DNA of 64,000 nt from Sphingobacterium alkalisoli (GTDB lineage: Bacteria; Bacteroidota; Bacteroidia; Sphingobacteriales; Sphingobacteriaceae), in contig NZ_SUKA01000003.1 in assembly GCF_005049105.1 (NCBI RefSeq), positions 620,001-684,000 on the forward strand, read 5' to 3'. Shown piece after piece: positions 1 through 9,265 of this stretch. How positions within the stretch are numbered: the stretch's first letter is position 1; every line of letters begins with the position of its first letter. A program made the translations under genes and the position numbers. A model generated the notes under the pieces. That model was not told the DNA's origin. It ran no database searches and saw only the letters and a program-made list of their open reading frames with translations.

Positions 1-2811
1 CAATTCGATTACATCTCCATCCTTCCATTTGCGGCTGATTGTTAGGTAGCTGCCCGCCTTCGACTTTACCTTTTGTTCTTTTCCGTTAATCTTCACAAAG
101 AATCCTTTTGTAGCCCATCCTGGTACACGTACATTTATATCGAATTTGCCACTTCCTTTAATCGTGAGACGGGTTTGATCTTCATTAGGGAAACTGGTGG
201 TCTGTTCTACCGATACTTTGCGTTCTGTCCACTCGAGTATCGAAGGTATGTATAGATTGACATAAAGTGCCTTATCATCCTTACTTTTAAAGTAAATTGT
301 ATTTTGCAACTTGGTACTACTTTCTAATGCTGTGCCATTACAACAGGTAAAACCGGTCATGTGCGCATTGCTAAATTGTTTAATAGACCCTGGCCTAAGC
401 GGCACATGATAAGTATTAGCGGGGCTATCATCGGCTACGGAAGCAAGAATATGGTTGTATAATCCGCGCTCATAATAGTCTATCAACTCTGTTCGCTGAT
501 CAAAGAGAAATAGATTGCTAGTTAGTTTTAGCATGTTGTATGTCGCACAGGTTTCATTTTGCCCGCCCGCTGAAAAACCATTTTCATACAATGTGGCCGG
601 CTGGCTAATAAAACATTCTGCATTGGCGGGATTACGTGCACCTGCAACACCTCCAATGCTGTACATGTAATCATTAACTGCTTTGTACCAGAAGTTATCC
701 GCCACCTTATAATATTCCGGGTTATTGGAAACACGATACATTTCGATGCTTCCCACGATCTGAGGTATATGCTGATTGGCATGCAATCCGCGAAAAGTAT
801 CGACATTTTTGGCTAATCCATGCGAATGAGCGGCATCGCCAAAGAACATGTCGATGTTATCAAACAATTGCGCAGTTTTTAGGTAGTTGGGGTTAGTTGT
901 AATACGGTAGAGACGGGCCATTGCCTCATTCATGCCACCAAACTCGCCCGCAATATAGGTATTCCATATTTTTATAAGCGTCTCGGTCGGCACCTTGCTC
1001 AGACGGGCATATACCCAATCACTCATACCGATCGCGACTTCAAGTGCTTTCTGATTACCGCTTACTTCATAGATATCCATTAGGCCAGCCAAAATTTTAT
1101 GTAGAGTATAGTATGGTGCCCACACTTGGTTATTCTGACCTCCGTACTTGGCGCCATGTTCTAACATGATGAACTGATCGGGAGGATAAGCGCTGATAAA
1201 TCCTTCTCCCCAATTCCAGTAATCGGTACGAATGCCGGCATCAGTTAAATCTGAATCATATTCTGATTTGCCTGGGCCGCGTGGTACGGCTGCCGGATCG
1301 GACACATAGGATCCACCGGCTTCTTTTGCCTTTCCAGATAATTGGGACAATTCGTAGAGAATATTTACCATATATTCCATTTTATCAGAAAAATTAGCCT
1401 GAAGAGACTTATCATATCCGGTGCTGGCATAGGCTTGTGCAATTGCCGTAAGGTAATGCCCTGTAGCGTGACCTCTTAGTTTGGTATCCTGACTATCCCA
1501 TACGCCCAAAGGCGTTGCTCCTTCTGGCTGCTTCTGACCAAAAGCGTGGCGAAACATGTAGAGAAAAGAGTTGGGATCGGTACTGGCTAATGTGCTGACA
1601 AACTTATCGCGATTCTCGATAAATTTAGTTTTGTCATCATGCGCGTTGGTTTTCAGTAAAACCTGATCCAAATTGAAAGCTTGCAGCTTTGGACTTGGTG
1701 TGGTTGATCGGTTGGATCCTTTTACGGTAACAATAGCCTTTGGCTTTAAATCCGTTCCTGGAATATGCCCTGTAACGGTATAGGTTCCACCTTGAAGTAC
1801 AGCATTATTGTCGATAGCAGAAGGCCACAGCACACGTACTTTTGGGCCTGCCATTCCATCCCGATAGGTTCCTTGTATGTAACTGGGTAACCGTGGTAGA
1901 TTTCCTATTTCGGTTTCGACTTCTACATCGGAGACCTTAATTAAATAGGCATTATAAAGCTGTGCCTTGGTTAACGGAAAACTTGGAAGATCATCTTCCG
2001 ACTTACCCATATGGGCTGAATCTTCATGGATGTCTTTGAGCGAATTATAATAGATTCTAGCAATCTGCTGTCTAGTCAGGGGAACACGATAAATACGAAA
2101 ATCATAGAGCATCGCGTTAAGATTTGGATCTTCTGGCAAAAGAGATTTGCCGATATATAGCTGCTTTTTTTCTCCTGATTGACCGAATACTTCAGTGAGC
2201 TCTAATGAAATATCCTTCGCTTCACTAACGGGCTTACCATCTACATAGCTAGTCAACAATTTTGCAGGAACATCAATTACGACAGTAAGATAAACCCATT
2301 TATTGACTTCTATAACCGAAGAAACGGCCGCATTTTCTTGCCCTTGCTTCGTTGTTATCAATGCCTGATACCCTTTTTGAGTAAGTGTACCAACAGGAGC
2401 TGCAAAAAAATGATCACTAGCATCCTTTCCAAAATCAAAAAAACGCTGTCCAGGTTGCGCCGAACGTAAGTAGATCCATCCCGATATACTAAGCGACTCT
2501 AGATCTGATAACGATTCTCCATGTATCGTAACAAAATCATTGCCTAACCCAGATAGTGACAGAACTTTTCCAAACTGATCATCAGTAACAAATTTGGGTT
2601 CACTACCTTGAAATTTTCCATGCAAATTATTTCGAGACCAATCTTTGAGATCTCCATCAAATATATAGCGTGCGATCATTCCCGTTTCCCCAATCCCATC
2701 CAATATCTGATCTCCACTTTGTGCATGAGCGCGGTTAACACCTTGGGAGAGGACAACAGTAAACAGGAGAATGTGTAGGAGTACTTTCGGCATTTTCTTT
2801 AGAATCATCAT
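1..2811 (-). CDS. GH127-type beta-L-arabinofuranosidase with LamG and Ig-like domains (C-terminus outside the window)
   Basis: The frame is open for 937 codons from ATG-ATG at 2811 to position 1 with no stop, so the 3' end lies outside the window. Residues 1-28 form a signal peptide ending AHAQ. Residues about 38-258 look like a concanavalin-A/LamG module, 290-355 like a bacterial Ig-like (Big_4) domain, and from about 378 the DUF1680/GH127 catalytic domain. Glu753 and Cys755 (in NETCATYNM) and Cys823-Cys824 (in TGFTCCNGT) match the zinc-binding Glu/Cys and nucleophilic Cys cluster known for Bifidobacterium HypBA1, so the enzyme should be active. The expected role is release of beta-L-arabinofuranose from plant glycans in the periplasm or at the cell surface. 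GH146 shares this fold and cysteine site, so the family number is less certain than the class. Its neighbours to the left are not visible. Confidence 0.85.
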   Translation of the reverse strand, partial: MMILKKMPKVLLHILLFTVVLSQGVNRAHAQSGDQILDGIGETGMIARYIFDGDLKDWSRNNLHGKFQGSEPKFVTDDQFGKVLSLSGLGNDFVTIHGESLSDLESLSISGWIYLRSAQPGQRFFDFGKDASDHFFAAPVGTLTQKGYQALITTKQGQENAAVSSVIEVNKWVYLTVVIDVPAKLLTSYVDGKPVSEAKDISLELTEVFGQSGEKKQLYIGKSLLPEDPNLNAMLYDFRIYRVPLTRQQIARIYYNSLKDIHEDSAHMGKSEDDLPSFPLTKAQLYNAYLIKVSDVEVETEIGNLPRLPSYIQGTYRDGMAGPKVRVLWPSAIDNNAVLQGGTYTVTGHIPGTDLKPKAIVTVKGSNRSTTPSPKLQAFNLDQVLLKTNAHDDKTKFIENRDKFVSTLASTDPNSFLYMFRHAFGQKQPEGATPLGVWDSQDTKLRGHATGHYLTAIAQAYASTGYDKSLQANFSDKMEYMVNILYELSQLSGKAKEAGGSYVSDPAAVPRGPGKSEYDSDLTDAGIRTDYWNWGEGFISAYPPDQFIMLEHGAKYGGQNNQVWAPYYTLHKILAGLMDIYEVSGNQKALEVAIGMSDWVYARLSKVPTETLIKIWNTYIAGEFGGMNEAMARLYRITTNPNYLKTAQLFDNIDMFFGDAAHSHGLAKNVDTFRGLHANQHIPQIVGSIEMYRVSNNPEYYKVADNFWYKAVNDYMYSIGGVAGARNPANAECFISQPATLYENGFSAGGQNETCATYNMLKLTSNLFLFDQRTELIDYYERGLYNHILASVADDSPANTYHVPLRPGSIKQFSNAHMTGFTCCNGTALESSTKLQNTIYFKSKDDKALYVNLYIPSILEWTERKVSVEQTTSFPNEDQTRLTIKGSGKFDINVRVPGWATKGFFVKINGKEQKVKSKAGSYLTISRKWKDGDVIEL

Positions 2812-3161
2812 TTATCTATCTATAACATTATTAACTAGCTACTCAAATACTCGAATAAGGGAGAATTGATAGCTTTATGTAAAACTATAAAGAATCCACA
2901 TGTTTCTATAGGTCTATTTTAGCTAATAATTACTTGATATTAACAGCCTATTAAAAAAGGCATCTGACGGCTTTCTTCTCTGCTGCTGCTTCGTAATAGC
3001 GACCTTTGCTAAACCTGCCTTGCTATAAGAAAAAAACGGCGAAACCAAAGCAGATCCTTCTACTTTTCAGGATAGTAGCCTGGATTTTAAATCTTACTGG
3101 GCGGGACAATCGGCTTCATTACTAAAATGTCGTGATGCTGAAAATTTAATGGACGCAATAA
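2812..3161. other. Intergenic gap between the GH127 gene and the metal ATPase
   Basis: This 350-base gap holds no intact gene. The left part (about 2812-2940) is AT-rich and should carry the GH127 gene promoter, but I found no convincing TAnnTTTG box. The right part, from about 3029, contains the plus-strand gene remnant described separately. No tRNA or strong hairpin was seen. Confidence 0.6.
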
Positions 3162-3193
3162 TTAACGAAATGGGGAAAGATGTTGGATCCTGA
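3029..3193 (+). pseudogene. C-terminal remnant of a nitronate monooxygenase (2-nitropropane dioxygenase) gene
   Basis: After an in-frame TAA at 3026, a plus-strand frame stays open to TGA at 3191-3193. Its translation contains DFKSYWAGQSASLLKC followed by a helix-like end (ENLMDAIINEM). In FMN-dependent nitronate monooxygenases a W-x-GQ (often WAGQGA) segment followed by an amphipathic A-x-x-L-x-x-x-I-x-E helix closes the protein, which is the pattern seen here. Nothing upstream in any frame continues the family, and no start codon precedes it, so only about 50 codons survive. It overlaps the 3' end of the oppositely oriented ATPase by 32 bases. This is assigned by motif only; a chance resemblance is possible. 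Confidence 0.5.
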
Positions 3194-5066
3194 TGGCGTT
3201 AAAAATAGCCAGTAATGCAACGCCTACATCTGCAAAGACCGCTTCCCACATGGTAGCTAATCCGCCGGCACCTAAAACCAAGACGATAATTTTGACACCA
3301 AATGCAAACGAGATGTTTTGCCAAACGATCTGTTTTGTTTTCTTACCGATGTGTATGGCTAGTGGAATTTTAATGGGGCGATCATCTTGGATAACTACAT
3401 CTGCTGTTTCAATGGTTGCATCCGACCCTAGTCCGCCCATGGCAATGCCTACATCGCTTAACGCGACTACGGGCGCATCATTTATCCCATCTCCAACAAA
3501 AGCTGTTACATGGCTATCTTGTTGTATCTCTTTAAATATATTTACTTTATCGTCTGGTAGAAGATCACCATGTGCCTGGTCAATGCCCAATTCTCGGGCT
3601 ACATGCATGACGACAGAAGACTTATCGCCGCTAAGCATGGTAACACGTAGTTGCATAGCATGTAATCTATCAATCGTTTCCTTGGCATCGTATTTAATCT
3701 TGTCAGCGATCGTTATATAACCTACATATGCGCCATCGAAAGCAATAGCGATAACAGTGTGGACAACTTTTTGGAGATCATTATCGTATGCAATCTGGGC
3801 GCTATCTAATAACTTGAAATTCCCGACTAATAGTACTTTCTTGTCGATTATACCCCTTAGTCCCTGCCCAGCTATTTCCTCTACTTGCTCAATGTGTATA
3901 CCTTTATCTATTTCTCCGACATACTTATGAATAGCCGTAGCGACAGGATGTGTACTATGTGATTCGAGTACATTTACATAAGTTAATATCTGGTCACTGT
4001 CTATATCGTCGTTAAATTGAACGTCTTGTACATCAAACACCCCCTCGGTCATGGTACCTGTTTTGTCCATCACCACATGTTTCAAAGATGCCAGTACGTC
4101 TAAAAAATTTCCTCCTTTGATTAAGATCCCATTTTTACTGGCCGCACCTATTCCACCAAAATATCCCAAAGGGATAGAAATTACCAGTGCACATGGACAT
4201 GATATGACCAAAAAAACCAAGGCCCGATATAGCCAATCCCGAAAGACATAATCATCAACGAAAAAAACTGGAATAGAGATAATGCACACCGCTAAAAAAA
4301 CGACAATTGGGGTATATGTTTTGGCAAATTTGGAAATAAACAATTCCGTTGGCGCTTTTTGAGACGAGGCCTGCTGTGTGAGTTGAAGAATTTTGCTAAG
4401 CTTACTATCTTCGTAGACCGAGGTAACCTCCATTTGAATCACGGTGTTCTGATTGATCATTCCAGCAAGCACCACATCTCCCTTCTTTTTCCCATCTGGT
4501 TTACTTTCACCCGTTAAGGCAGCTGTATTAAATGTCGCACTATCGCTAAGTAAAATACCATCCAACGCAAGTTTTTCACCTGGCTTCAGCTGGACTTGAT
4601 CGCCTACCTTTACATCAACTGCCTTTATCGTTTTCCACTCCTTATTTTCATATACCGTTGCGTGATCCGGTCGTTGATCCAACAGTGCTTTAATATTGGC
4701 CTTCGCGCGTTTAACGGCCATGCTTTGAAAATTTTCGCCTACCGTGTAAAATAACATCACCGCAACTCCTTCTGGATACTCATTAATGGCAAATGCACCT
4801 AAAGTGGCAATACCCATGAGAAAGAACTCTGAAAAGAAATTCCCTCGGGATATACTAACAACGGCTTCTTTAAGAACAGGTAAGCCTACCGGAAGATAGG
4901 CAATCAGATATCCTATAAAACGCGTTGTGCCCTCAAACCAGGACTGCGTAACATAATGATCTAAACTTATACCGAGAAGCAGAAGTATTAAACTGATTAT
5001 AGCCGGAACAAAGAGATAAAATGTGCCTTTTGATTCGGAATGCGAATGGTGTTGAGGGTGCTGCAT
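3162..5066 (-). CDS. P1B-type heavy-metal-translocating ATPase (Zn2+/Cd2+/Pb2+ type)
   Basis: This 634-residue membrane pump should export divalent soft metals from the cytoplasm using ATP. Visible motifs are the actuator TGES, the transmembrane metal site Cys290-Pro-Cys292 (SCPCALV), the phosphorylation site DKTGT (Asp334), the P1B-specific HP pair in SHSTHPVA, and GDGINDAP in the hinge. CPC together with an Asp in the last membrane helix (ADVGVALLAIFNAI) fits the Zn/Cd/Pb subgroup rather than the Cu subgroup. There is no N-terminal HMA domain or CxxC motif; instead the start is His-rich (MQHPQHHSHS), which could serve as a metal-binding tail. The last residues (QHLSPFR) are read from DNA antisense to the monooxygenase remnant, so the C-terminus may be altered. 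No metal regulator lies next to it. Confidence 0.93.
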   Translation of the reverse strand: MQHPQHHSHSESKGTFYLFVPAIISLILLLLGISLDHYVTQSWFEGTTRFIGYLIAYLPVGLPVLKEAVVSISRGNFFSEFFLMGIATLGAFAINEYPEGVAVMLFYTVGENFQSMAVKRAKANIKALLDQRPDHATVYENKEWKTIKAVDVKVGDQVQLKPGEKLALDGILLSDSATFNTAALTGESKPDGKKKGDVVLAGMINQNTVIQMEVTSVYEDSKLSKILQLTQQASSQKAPTELFISKFAKTYTPIVVFLAVCIISIPVFFVDDYVFRDWLYRALVFLVISCPCALVISIPLGYFGGIGAASKNGILIKGGNFLDVLASLKHVVMDKTGTMTEGVFDVQDVQFNDDIDSDQILTYVNVLESHSTHPVATAIHKYVGEIDKGIHIEQVEEIAGQGLRGIIDKKVLLVGNFKLLDSAQIAYDNDLQKVVHTVIAIAFDGAYVGYITIADKIKYDAKETIDRLHAMQLRVTMLSGDKSSVVMHVARELGIDQAHGDLLPDDKVNIFKEIQQDSHVTAFVGDGINDAPVVALSDVGIAMGGLGSDATIETADVVIQDDRPIKIPLAIHIGKKTKQIVWQNISFAFGVKIIVLVLGAGGLATMWEAVFADVGVALLAIFNAIRIQHLSPFR

Positions 5067-5168
5067 AGATCGCTTCGTTTGTTTTACAATATTATTGTTA
5101 ACTTTTATACGAAGTTAATCATCTCAACTGAATAACTACAGTGATCTAGAAAATGTATCCGATGCTCT

Positions 5169-5978
5169 TTATAATTCTATAGGATAATAGATCTTACCTA
5201 GATCTTCCATCCCACTCAAATCTGTTTCTTCCTCTTCGAAAATACCAAATACTGCTGAACCTGAACCAGACATTGATGCATATAACGCACCACTCTTGTA
5301 AAGCTTATGTTTTATCTTTTCGATTAATGGATACTGCTGGAATAGCCCCAATTCAAAATCATTCGTTAAATGATATTTCCATTCTTGGATGGGCAAACGC
5401 AATACGTGCTGAATATCGATCGTGGGTGTCTGCGGTATAATATGTTGATAAGCTTCTGCCGTAGATATGTGAATCTCTGGTTTGATAACAATTATACGGT
5501 ATTTCGAAAGGTCTAACTCCACCGGAGCAAATGTAGCTCCCGTCCCCGTAGCATATACGGGTGAATTTTCGATAAAAAATGGACAGTCAGCGCCTAGTTG
5601 TGCGGCGTATCCCTGTAGTTGATAGGTGGTTAGATTTAGTTGGTAAAATTGATCTATTAATTTCAAGACATGTGCTGCGTCGGAGGAACCTCCGCCCAAA
5701 CCGGCTCCGATTGGTATATTCTTTAATAGGTGAATGCGGACCGGCTTAACCTCAAAATCTGCGTTTAGCAACTGCCATGCCTTCTCGCAAAGATTAGGTC
5801 CCCCTTGTGGTATAAACAGGCCATCCGACCGAAAGGAAAACGAATCTGAAGCCGTAATTTCAACGACATCGTATAATTTTATCGGATAAAAAACGGTTTC
5901 GATATTGTGATATCCATCATCCCTCTTTTCAGTAACAAGAAGGCCTAAATTAATTTTGGCGTTGGCGAACGAAAGCAT
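5169..5978 (-). CDS. ispE: 4-diphosphocytidyl-2-C-methyl-D-erythritol kinase
   Basis: IspE phosphorylates the 2-hydroxyl of CDP-methylerythritol in the MEP isoprenoid pathway in the cytoplasm. It is a GHMP kinase: the N-terminal ANAKINLGL strand and the ATP-binding glycine-rich motif GAGLGGGSSDAA are both clear, and a third GHMP-type motif (ASMSGSGSAVFG) lies near residue 235. Length 269 aa is usual. It stands alone between the metal ATPase (102 bases downstream) and the divergent regulator gene at 6143. Confidence 0.95.
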   Translation of the reverse strand: MLSFANAKINLGLLVTEKRDDGYHNIETVFYPIKLYDVVEITASDSFSFRSDGLFIPQGGPNLCEKAWQLLNADFEVKPVRIHLLKNIPIGAGLGGGSSDAAHVLKLIDQFYQLNLTTYQLQGYAAQLGADCPFFIENSPVYATGTGATFAPVELDLSKYRIIVIKPEIHISTAEAYQHIIPQTPTIDIQHVLRLPIQEWKYHLTNDFELGLFQQYPLIEKIKHKLYKSGALYASMSGSGSAVFGIFEEEETDLSGMEDLGKIYYPIEL

Positions 5979-6142
5979 AGATCAAACTTAGATAAAATGC
6001 TTTGTATTCGCGAACACCAAATTCAAAAAAATCGTTTAAGAGTGATTTGGGTTTTAGATCCATTATAGGAATTTCGTGTTTACTAAATTATTTTTTCGTA
6101 TATTATAAATAACTTTACAACTTTCGAAGTTTAACATTATAT

Positions 6143-8989
6143 ATGATTCGTTTTCTGCTATTTTACTGTTTTATATTCTTCTTTCAACCTCTTTTCGCAC
6201 AGCATATTATTCGCTCGGGAACACCCTATGTTAAGCAATTTACGAAGAAGGTGTACAAAGCAGGTAACCAAAATTGGGGTATTGCGATAAGTCCGGAGGG
6301 AATTATATATACAGCCAATACGGAAGGTTTACTAAGCTTCGATGGTCAATTTTGGAATTTATATCCGTTAAAGAATAAATCTATAGTTCGAAGTGTATCA
6401 GTAGACAGTGAAGGGAAAGTCTACACGGGCGGCAAGGGCGAGTTCGGATTTTGGGAACGAAAGAAATATGGTGGCATGCGATACACCAGTATCTCAGGAC
6501 TCGTCGAAAAAGCGGATATACAAAATGACGAAATTTGGAAAATCATAATAGCGGATGATAAAATTTACTTCCATTCATTTTCGAAATGCTATGTGTATCA
6601 AGATAATCATATAAAGACGATTACAGCATCAGGCGAGCCCTTTTTATTTCCGCATTTGGCTAACGGAGATATGTACTTCGAGCAAATCCCCTCTGGACTC
6701 CACAAATTAGTGACCGAAAAGCTCGTTCCTATAAAGGATAAATCTATCCTTGGCCAAAAGAACATTCTATGTATGCTTCCTTTTGGCCCAGCCGAAGTAT
6801 TGATTGGTACGGCTACAGATGGCTTGTTTATAATGGACAAGGATGGAAATATTACGCCTTGGAAGACCGCGATCGATCATGATCTAAAACGAGCACAATT
6901 AAATAATGGAATTGAAGTATATGGCGGGCACTATGCATTTGGCACAATCCAAAATGGTGTTTTTATCATCAACAAACGGGGTGACCTGATCCAACATATT
7001 AATAAACACAATGGCCTTCAGAATAATACCGTATTAAGTATTGCAAAAGATAAGCAGGAAAACATCTGGGTGGGCCTAGATAATGGGATCGATCGAATAG
7101 AAATCAATTCACCGGTCTATTATTATGCTGACTTTTCGGGAAATATTGGCACGGTGTATACCTCTGCTATCTATAATGGGAAGATATATCTAGGCACAAA
7201 TCAAGGACTGTTTGTAAGTCCCTGGAAAGGGCCTAATGACTATAATTCTTTTGATTTTAAACTAATACCAAATTCAAATGGGCAAGTATGGACCTTGTCT
7301 ATCGTTGGAAATGAGCTAATATGTGGTCACAATAACGGCACATTCAAAGTCGAAAATGACAATTTAATTCAAATTTCAACGGTGACCGGTGGATGGATCT
7401 TCTCGTCGATTGAAGGCACCAATTTCATGCTGCAAGGCAATTATACGGGGGTAGCCTTATTTGACAGCGACCCGACCACTTTTTTAAGACAATTTGACGA
7501 AATAAAAGCTCCGATAAGGTATATCAGTCAAAAGTCGGGCACAGAGTTTTGGATTGGAAATGAAAACGAAATTAAGCTTGTGCAATTTTACAATGGTTTT
7601 AGAAACTTAAAGACACTGAATTCAGTTGGAAGGACGCCAAATAATAATCTAAGATATCACGGAATTTTTAAGTTGGAGAATAATTTGGTTTTCGCGACCG
7701 ATTCTGGTTTCTATGTATATGATGGAATTGTCAAAAAATTCAAACCACATAATGATATCAATGAAAAACTCGGATCTTTCAGATTTTCGAATAAAATCAT
7801 TCCAATCCATTCAAACCGCTATTGGTTCGTAAAAAAATCACATATTGCACGGGTAGAAGTCACGCCCAGCGGCGATGTGGTAATAGACTCTACGGCGCTT
7901 ACGTCGCTAAGCGACAAGATGATGAATTATTACGAAAGCATTATTCCCATCACAAACCAAACATTTCTAATAGGCTTAGATAATGGTTTTGCGATTTATG
8001 ACTCACAATCTGAAACAAAGATCGAGATCAAAAAACCAATTATCTCCCACATATGGAATATATCTAGTGGAATACACCCTATTGATGACGAAAAACTATC
8101 GATACTAAATCGCGAAAATAACATCCGAATAGCATATGCTTCTCCGTGGTACGCATCTTCGCCAGTGCAATACCAGTATTTTTTGGAAGGTTACTCTGAA
8201 AAATGGTCTGATTGGGAAGAGACCTCGTACCGGGACTTTACTAACTTAAATTTTGGAAGTTATACTTTTCAGGTTAGGGCGAGATCAGTAGCTGGTGCCA
8301 TTTCGAATATCACGGAGGTTTCATTCGAAATACAGCCACCTTGGTATTTATCCTGGAAAGCAATCGCTTTCTATATTATCTCATTAGGTGCGATCGTATA
8401 TTATGGCCGGAAATGGAATAATAAGCGGATACAAAAAAGACAGTTTCAAATTAACAGAAGGTTATTGGCGCAACAGAAAGCAGTGATAGCGCGTGATGCA
8501 GAACTAAACGAACAGAAATTAGTTAAACTTAAAAATCAGCAGCTGCAAAACGAATTGGATATTAAAAACAGAGAGCTCGCTAATTCTGCTATGAACATTG
8601 TCTATAAAAATGAAATGTTGAACAACCTGCATGACGAACTCAGAAAATTAAAAGATTCGGAAGGTAGATACCTAAACCCTGATCAGCTTCGTAGAATAAA
8701 CAAACTCATCGATGATGCTCATAACGACGACCGGGATTGGAACCTATTTGAGAAAAGTTTTGATGAGGCCCACGGAAATTTCTTTAAAAAATTAAAAGCT
8801 GAATACCCGGAGTTGATTCCGAATGATCTAAAATTATGCGCGTATTTACGTCTCAATATGTCAAGTAAAGAAATCGCTTCACTCCTTAATATTACCACCC
8901 GTGGCGTAGAGATTAGAAGATATAGATTACGTAAAAAACTCAATATCCCTACTGAAAAGAACCTCTCTGAATTCTTATTAGAGCGTTAG
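6143..8989 (+). CDS. Membrane-spanning regulator: beta-propeller sensor, Y_Y_Y domain, one TM helix, LuxR-type HTH
   Basis: The product is 948 aa. Residues 1-19 are a signal peptide (FFQPLFAQ end). Repeats with WVGLDNGI- and IGLDNGF-like blades across about 30-660 indicate a two-component-regulator (Reg_prop) propeller. About 665-730 is the triple-tyrosine Y_Y_Y domain (YQYFLEGYSEKWSDWE), followed by one TM helix at about 737-757, a charged coiled coil at 766-866, and a C-terminal LuxR-like helix-turn-helix (SSKEIASLLNITTRGVEIRR). There is no histidine kinase or receiver domain, so the periplasmic sensor is joined to the DNA-binding domain by the membrane helix and coiled coil. It lies directly upstream of the susC-susD genes in the same direction and is the likely regulator of that locus, responding to a glycan fragment. 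The ligand is inferred from context only. Confidence 0.85.
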   Translation: MIRFLLFYCFIFFFQPLFAQHIIRSGTPYVKQFTKKVYKAGNQNWGIAISPEGIIYTANTEGLLSFDGQFWNLYPLKNKSIVRSVSVDSEGKVYTGGKGEFGFWERKKYGGMRYTSISGLVEKADIQNDEIWKIIIADDKIYFHSFSKCYVYQDNHIKTITASGEPFLFPHLANGDMYFEQIPSGLHKLVTEKLVPIKDKSILGQKNILCMLPFGPAEVLIGTATDGLFIMDKDGNITPWKTAIDHDLKRAQLNNGIEVYGGHYAFGTIQNGVFIINKRGDLIQHINKHNGLQNNTVLSIAKDKQENIWVGLDNGIDRIEINSPVYYYADFSGNIGTVYTSAIYNGKIYLGTNQGLFVSPWKGPNDYNSFDFKLIPNSNGQVWTLSIVGNELICGHNNGTFKVENDNLIQISTVTGGWIFSSIEGTNFMLQGNYTGVALFDSDPTTFLRQFDEIKAPIRYISQKSGTEFWIGNENEIKLVQFYNGFRNLKTLNSVGRTPNNNLRYHGIFKLENNLVFATDSGFYVYDGIVKKFKPHNDINEKLGSFRFSNKIIPIHSNRYWFVKKSHIARVEVTPSGDVVIDSTALTSLSDKMMNYYESIIPITNQTFLIGLDNGFAIYDSQSETKIEIKKPIISHIWNISSGIHPIDDEKLSILNRENNIRIAYASPWYASSPVQYQYFLEGYSEKWSDWEETSYRDFTNLNFGSYTFQVRARSVAGAISNITEVSFEIQPPWYLSWKAIAFYIISLGAIVYYGRKWNNKRIQKRQFQINRRLLAQQKAVIARDAELNEQKLVKLKNQQLQNELDIKNRELANSAMNIVYKNEMLNNLHDELRKLKDSEGRYLNPDQLRRINKLIDDAHNDDRDWNLFEKSFDEAHGNFFKKLKAEYPELIPNDLKLCAYLRLNMSSKEIASLLNITTRGVEIRRYRLRKKLNIPTEKNLSEFLLER

Positions 8990-9265
8990 TACCTGCTAAC
9001 GGACTACATCATTACCTCTCATGCAAAATAGTGTAGCAACGACACTAAGCTTTTAAACTATAACACTATATAATCAAAATAACACCTTGTTATTCTTCCA
9101 ATTATATCAAATATTTCGATGCAGCTTAGATAGGTTTTATCGCTGTAGTAGTAATGTTGATCTCCTCACACTTTGATTGAAACAAATACATCATGATATT
9201 CGTTGAGCATAACTAAGGGACATCAATTGTCCGCTATTATAAATCACAACAAAAACTATGTTTTT

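Noticed and set aside
3193..3720. 175-codon open frame on the plus strand inside the ATPase gene
   Set aside because: It is the antisense shadow of a well-conserved P1B ATPase domain and shows no family motif of its own.
5979..6142. Promoter box TAAGTTTG at 5983-5990 for ispE
   Set aside because: The sequence matches the -7 consensus, but it lies only 5 bases before the ispE start codon and no -33 partner was found, so a functional promoter there is doubtful.
9203..9265. Upstream start for the SusC gene
   Set aside because: It would place 21 polar residues before a clean signal peptide; ATG 9266 is the better start.
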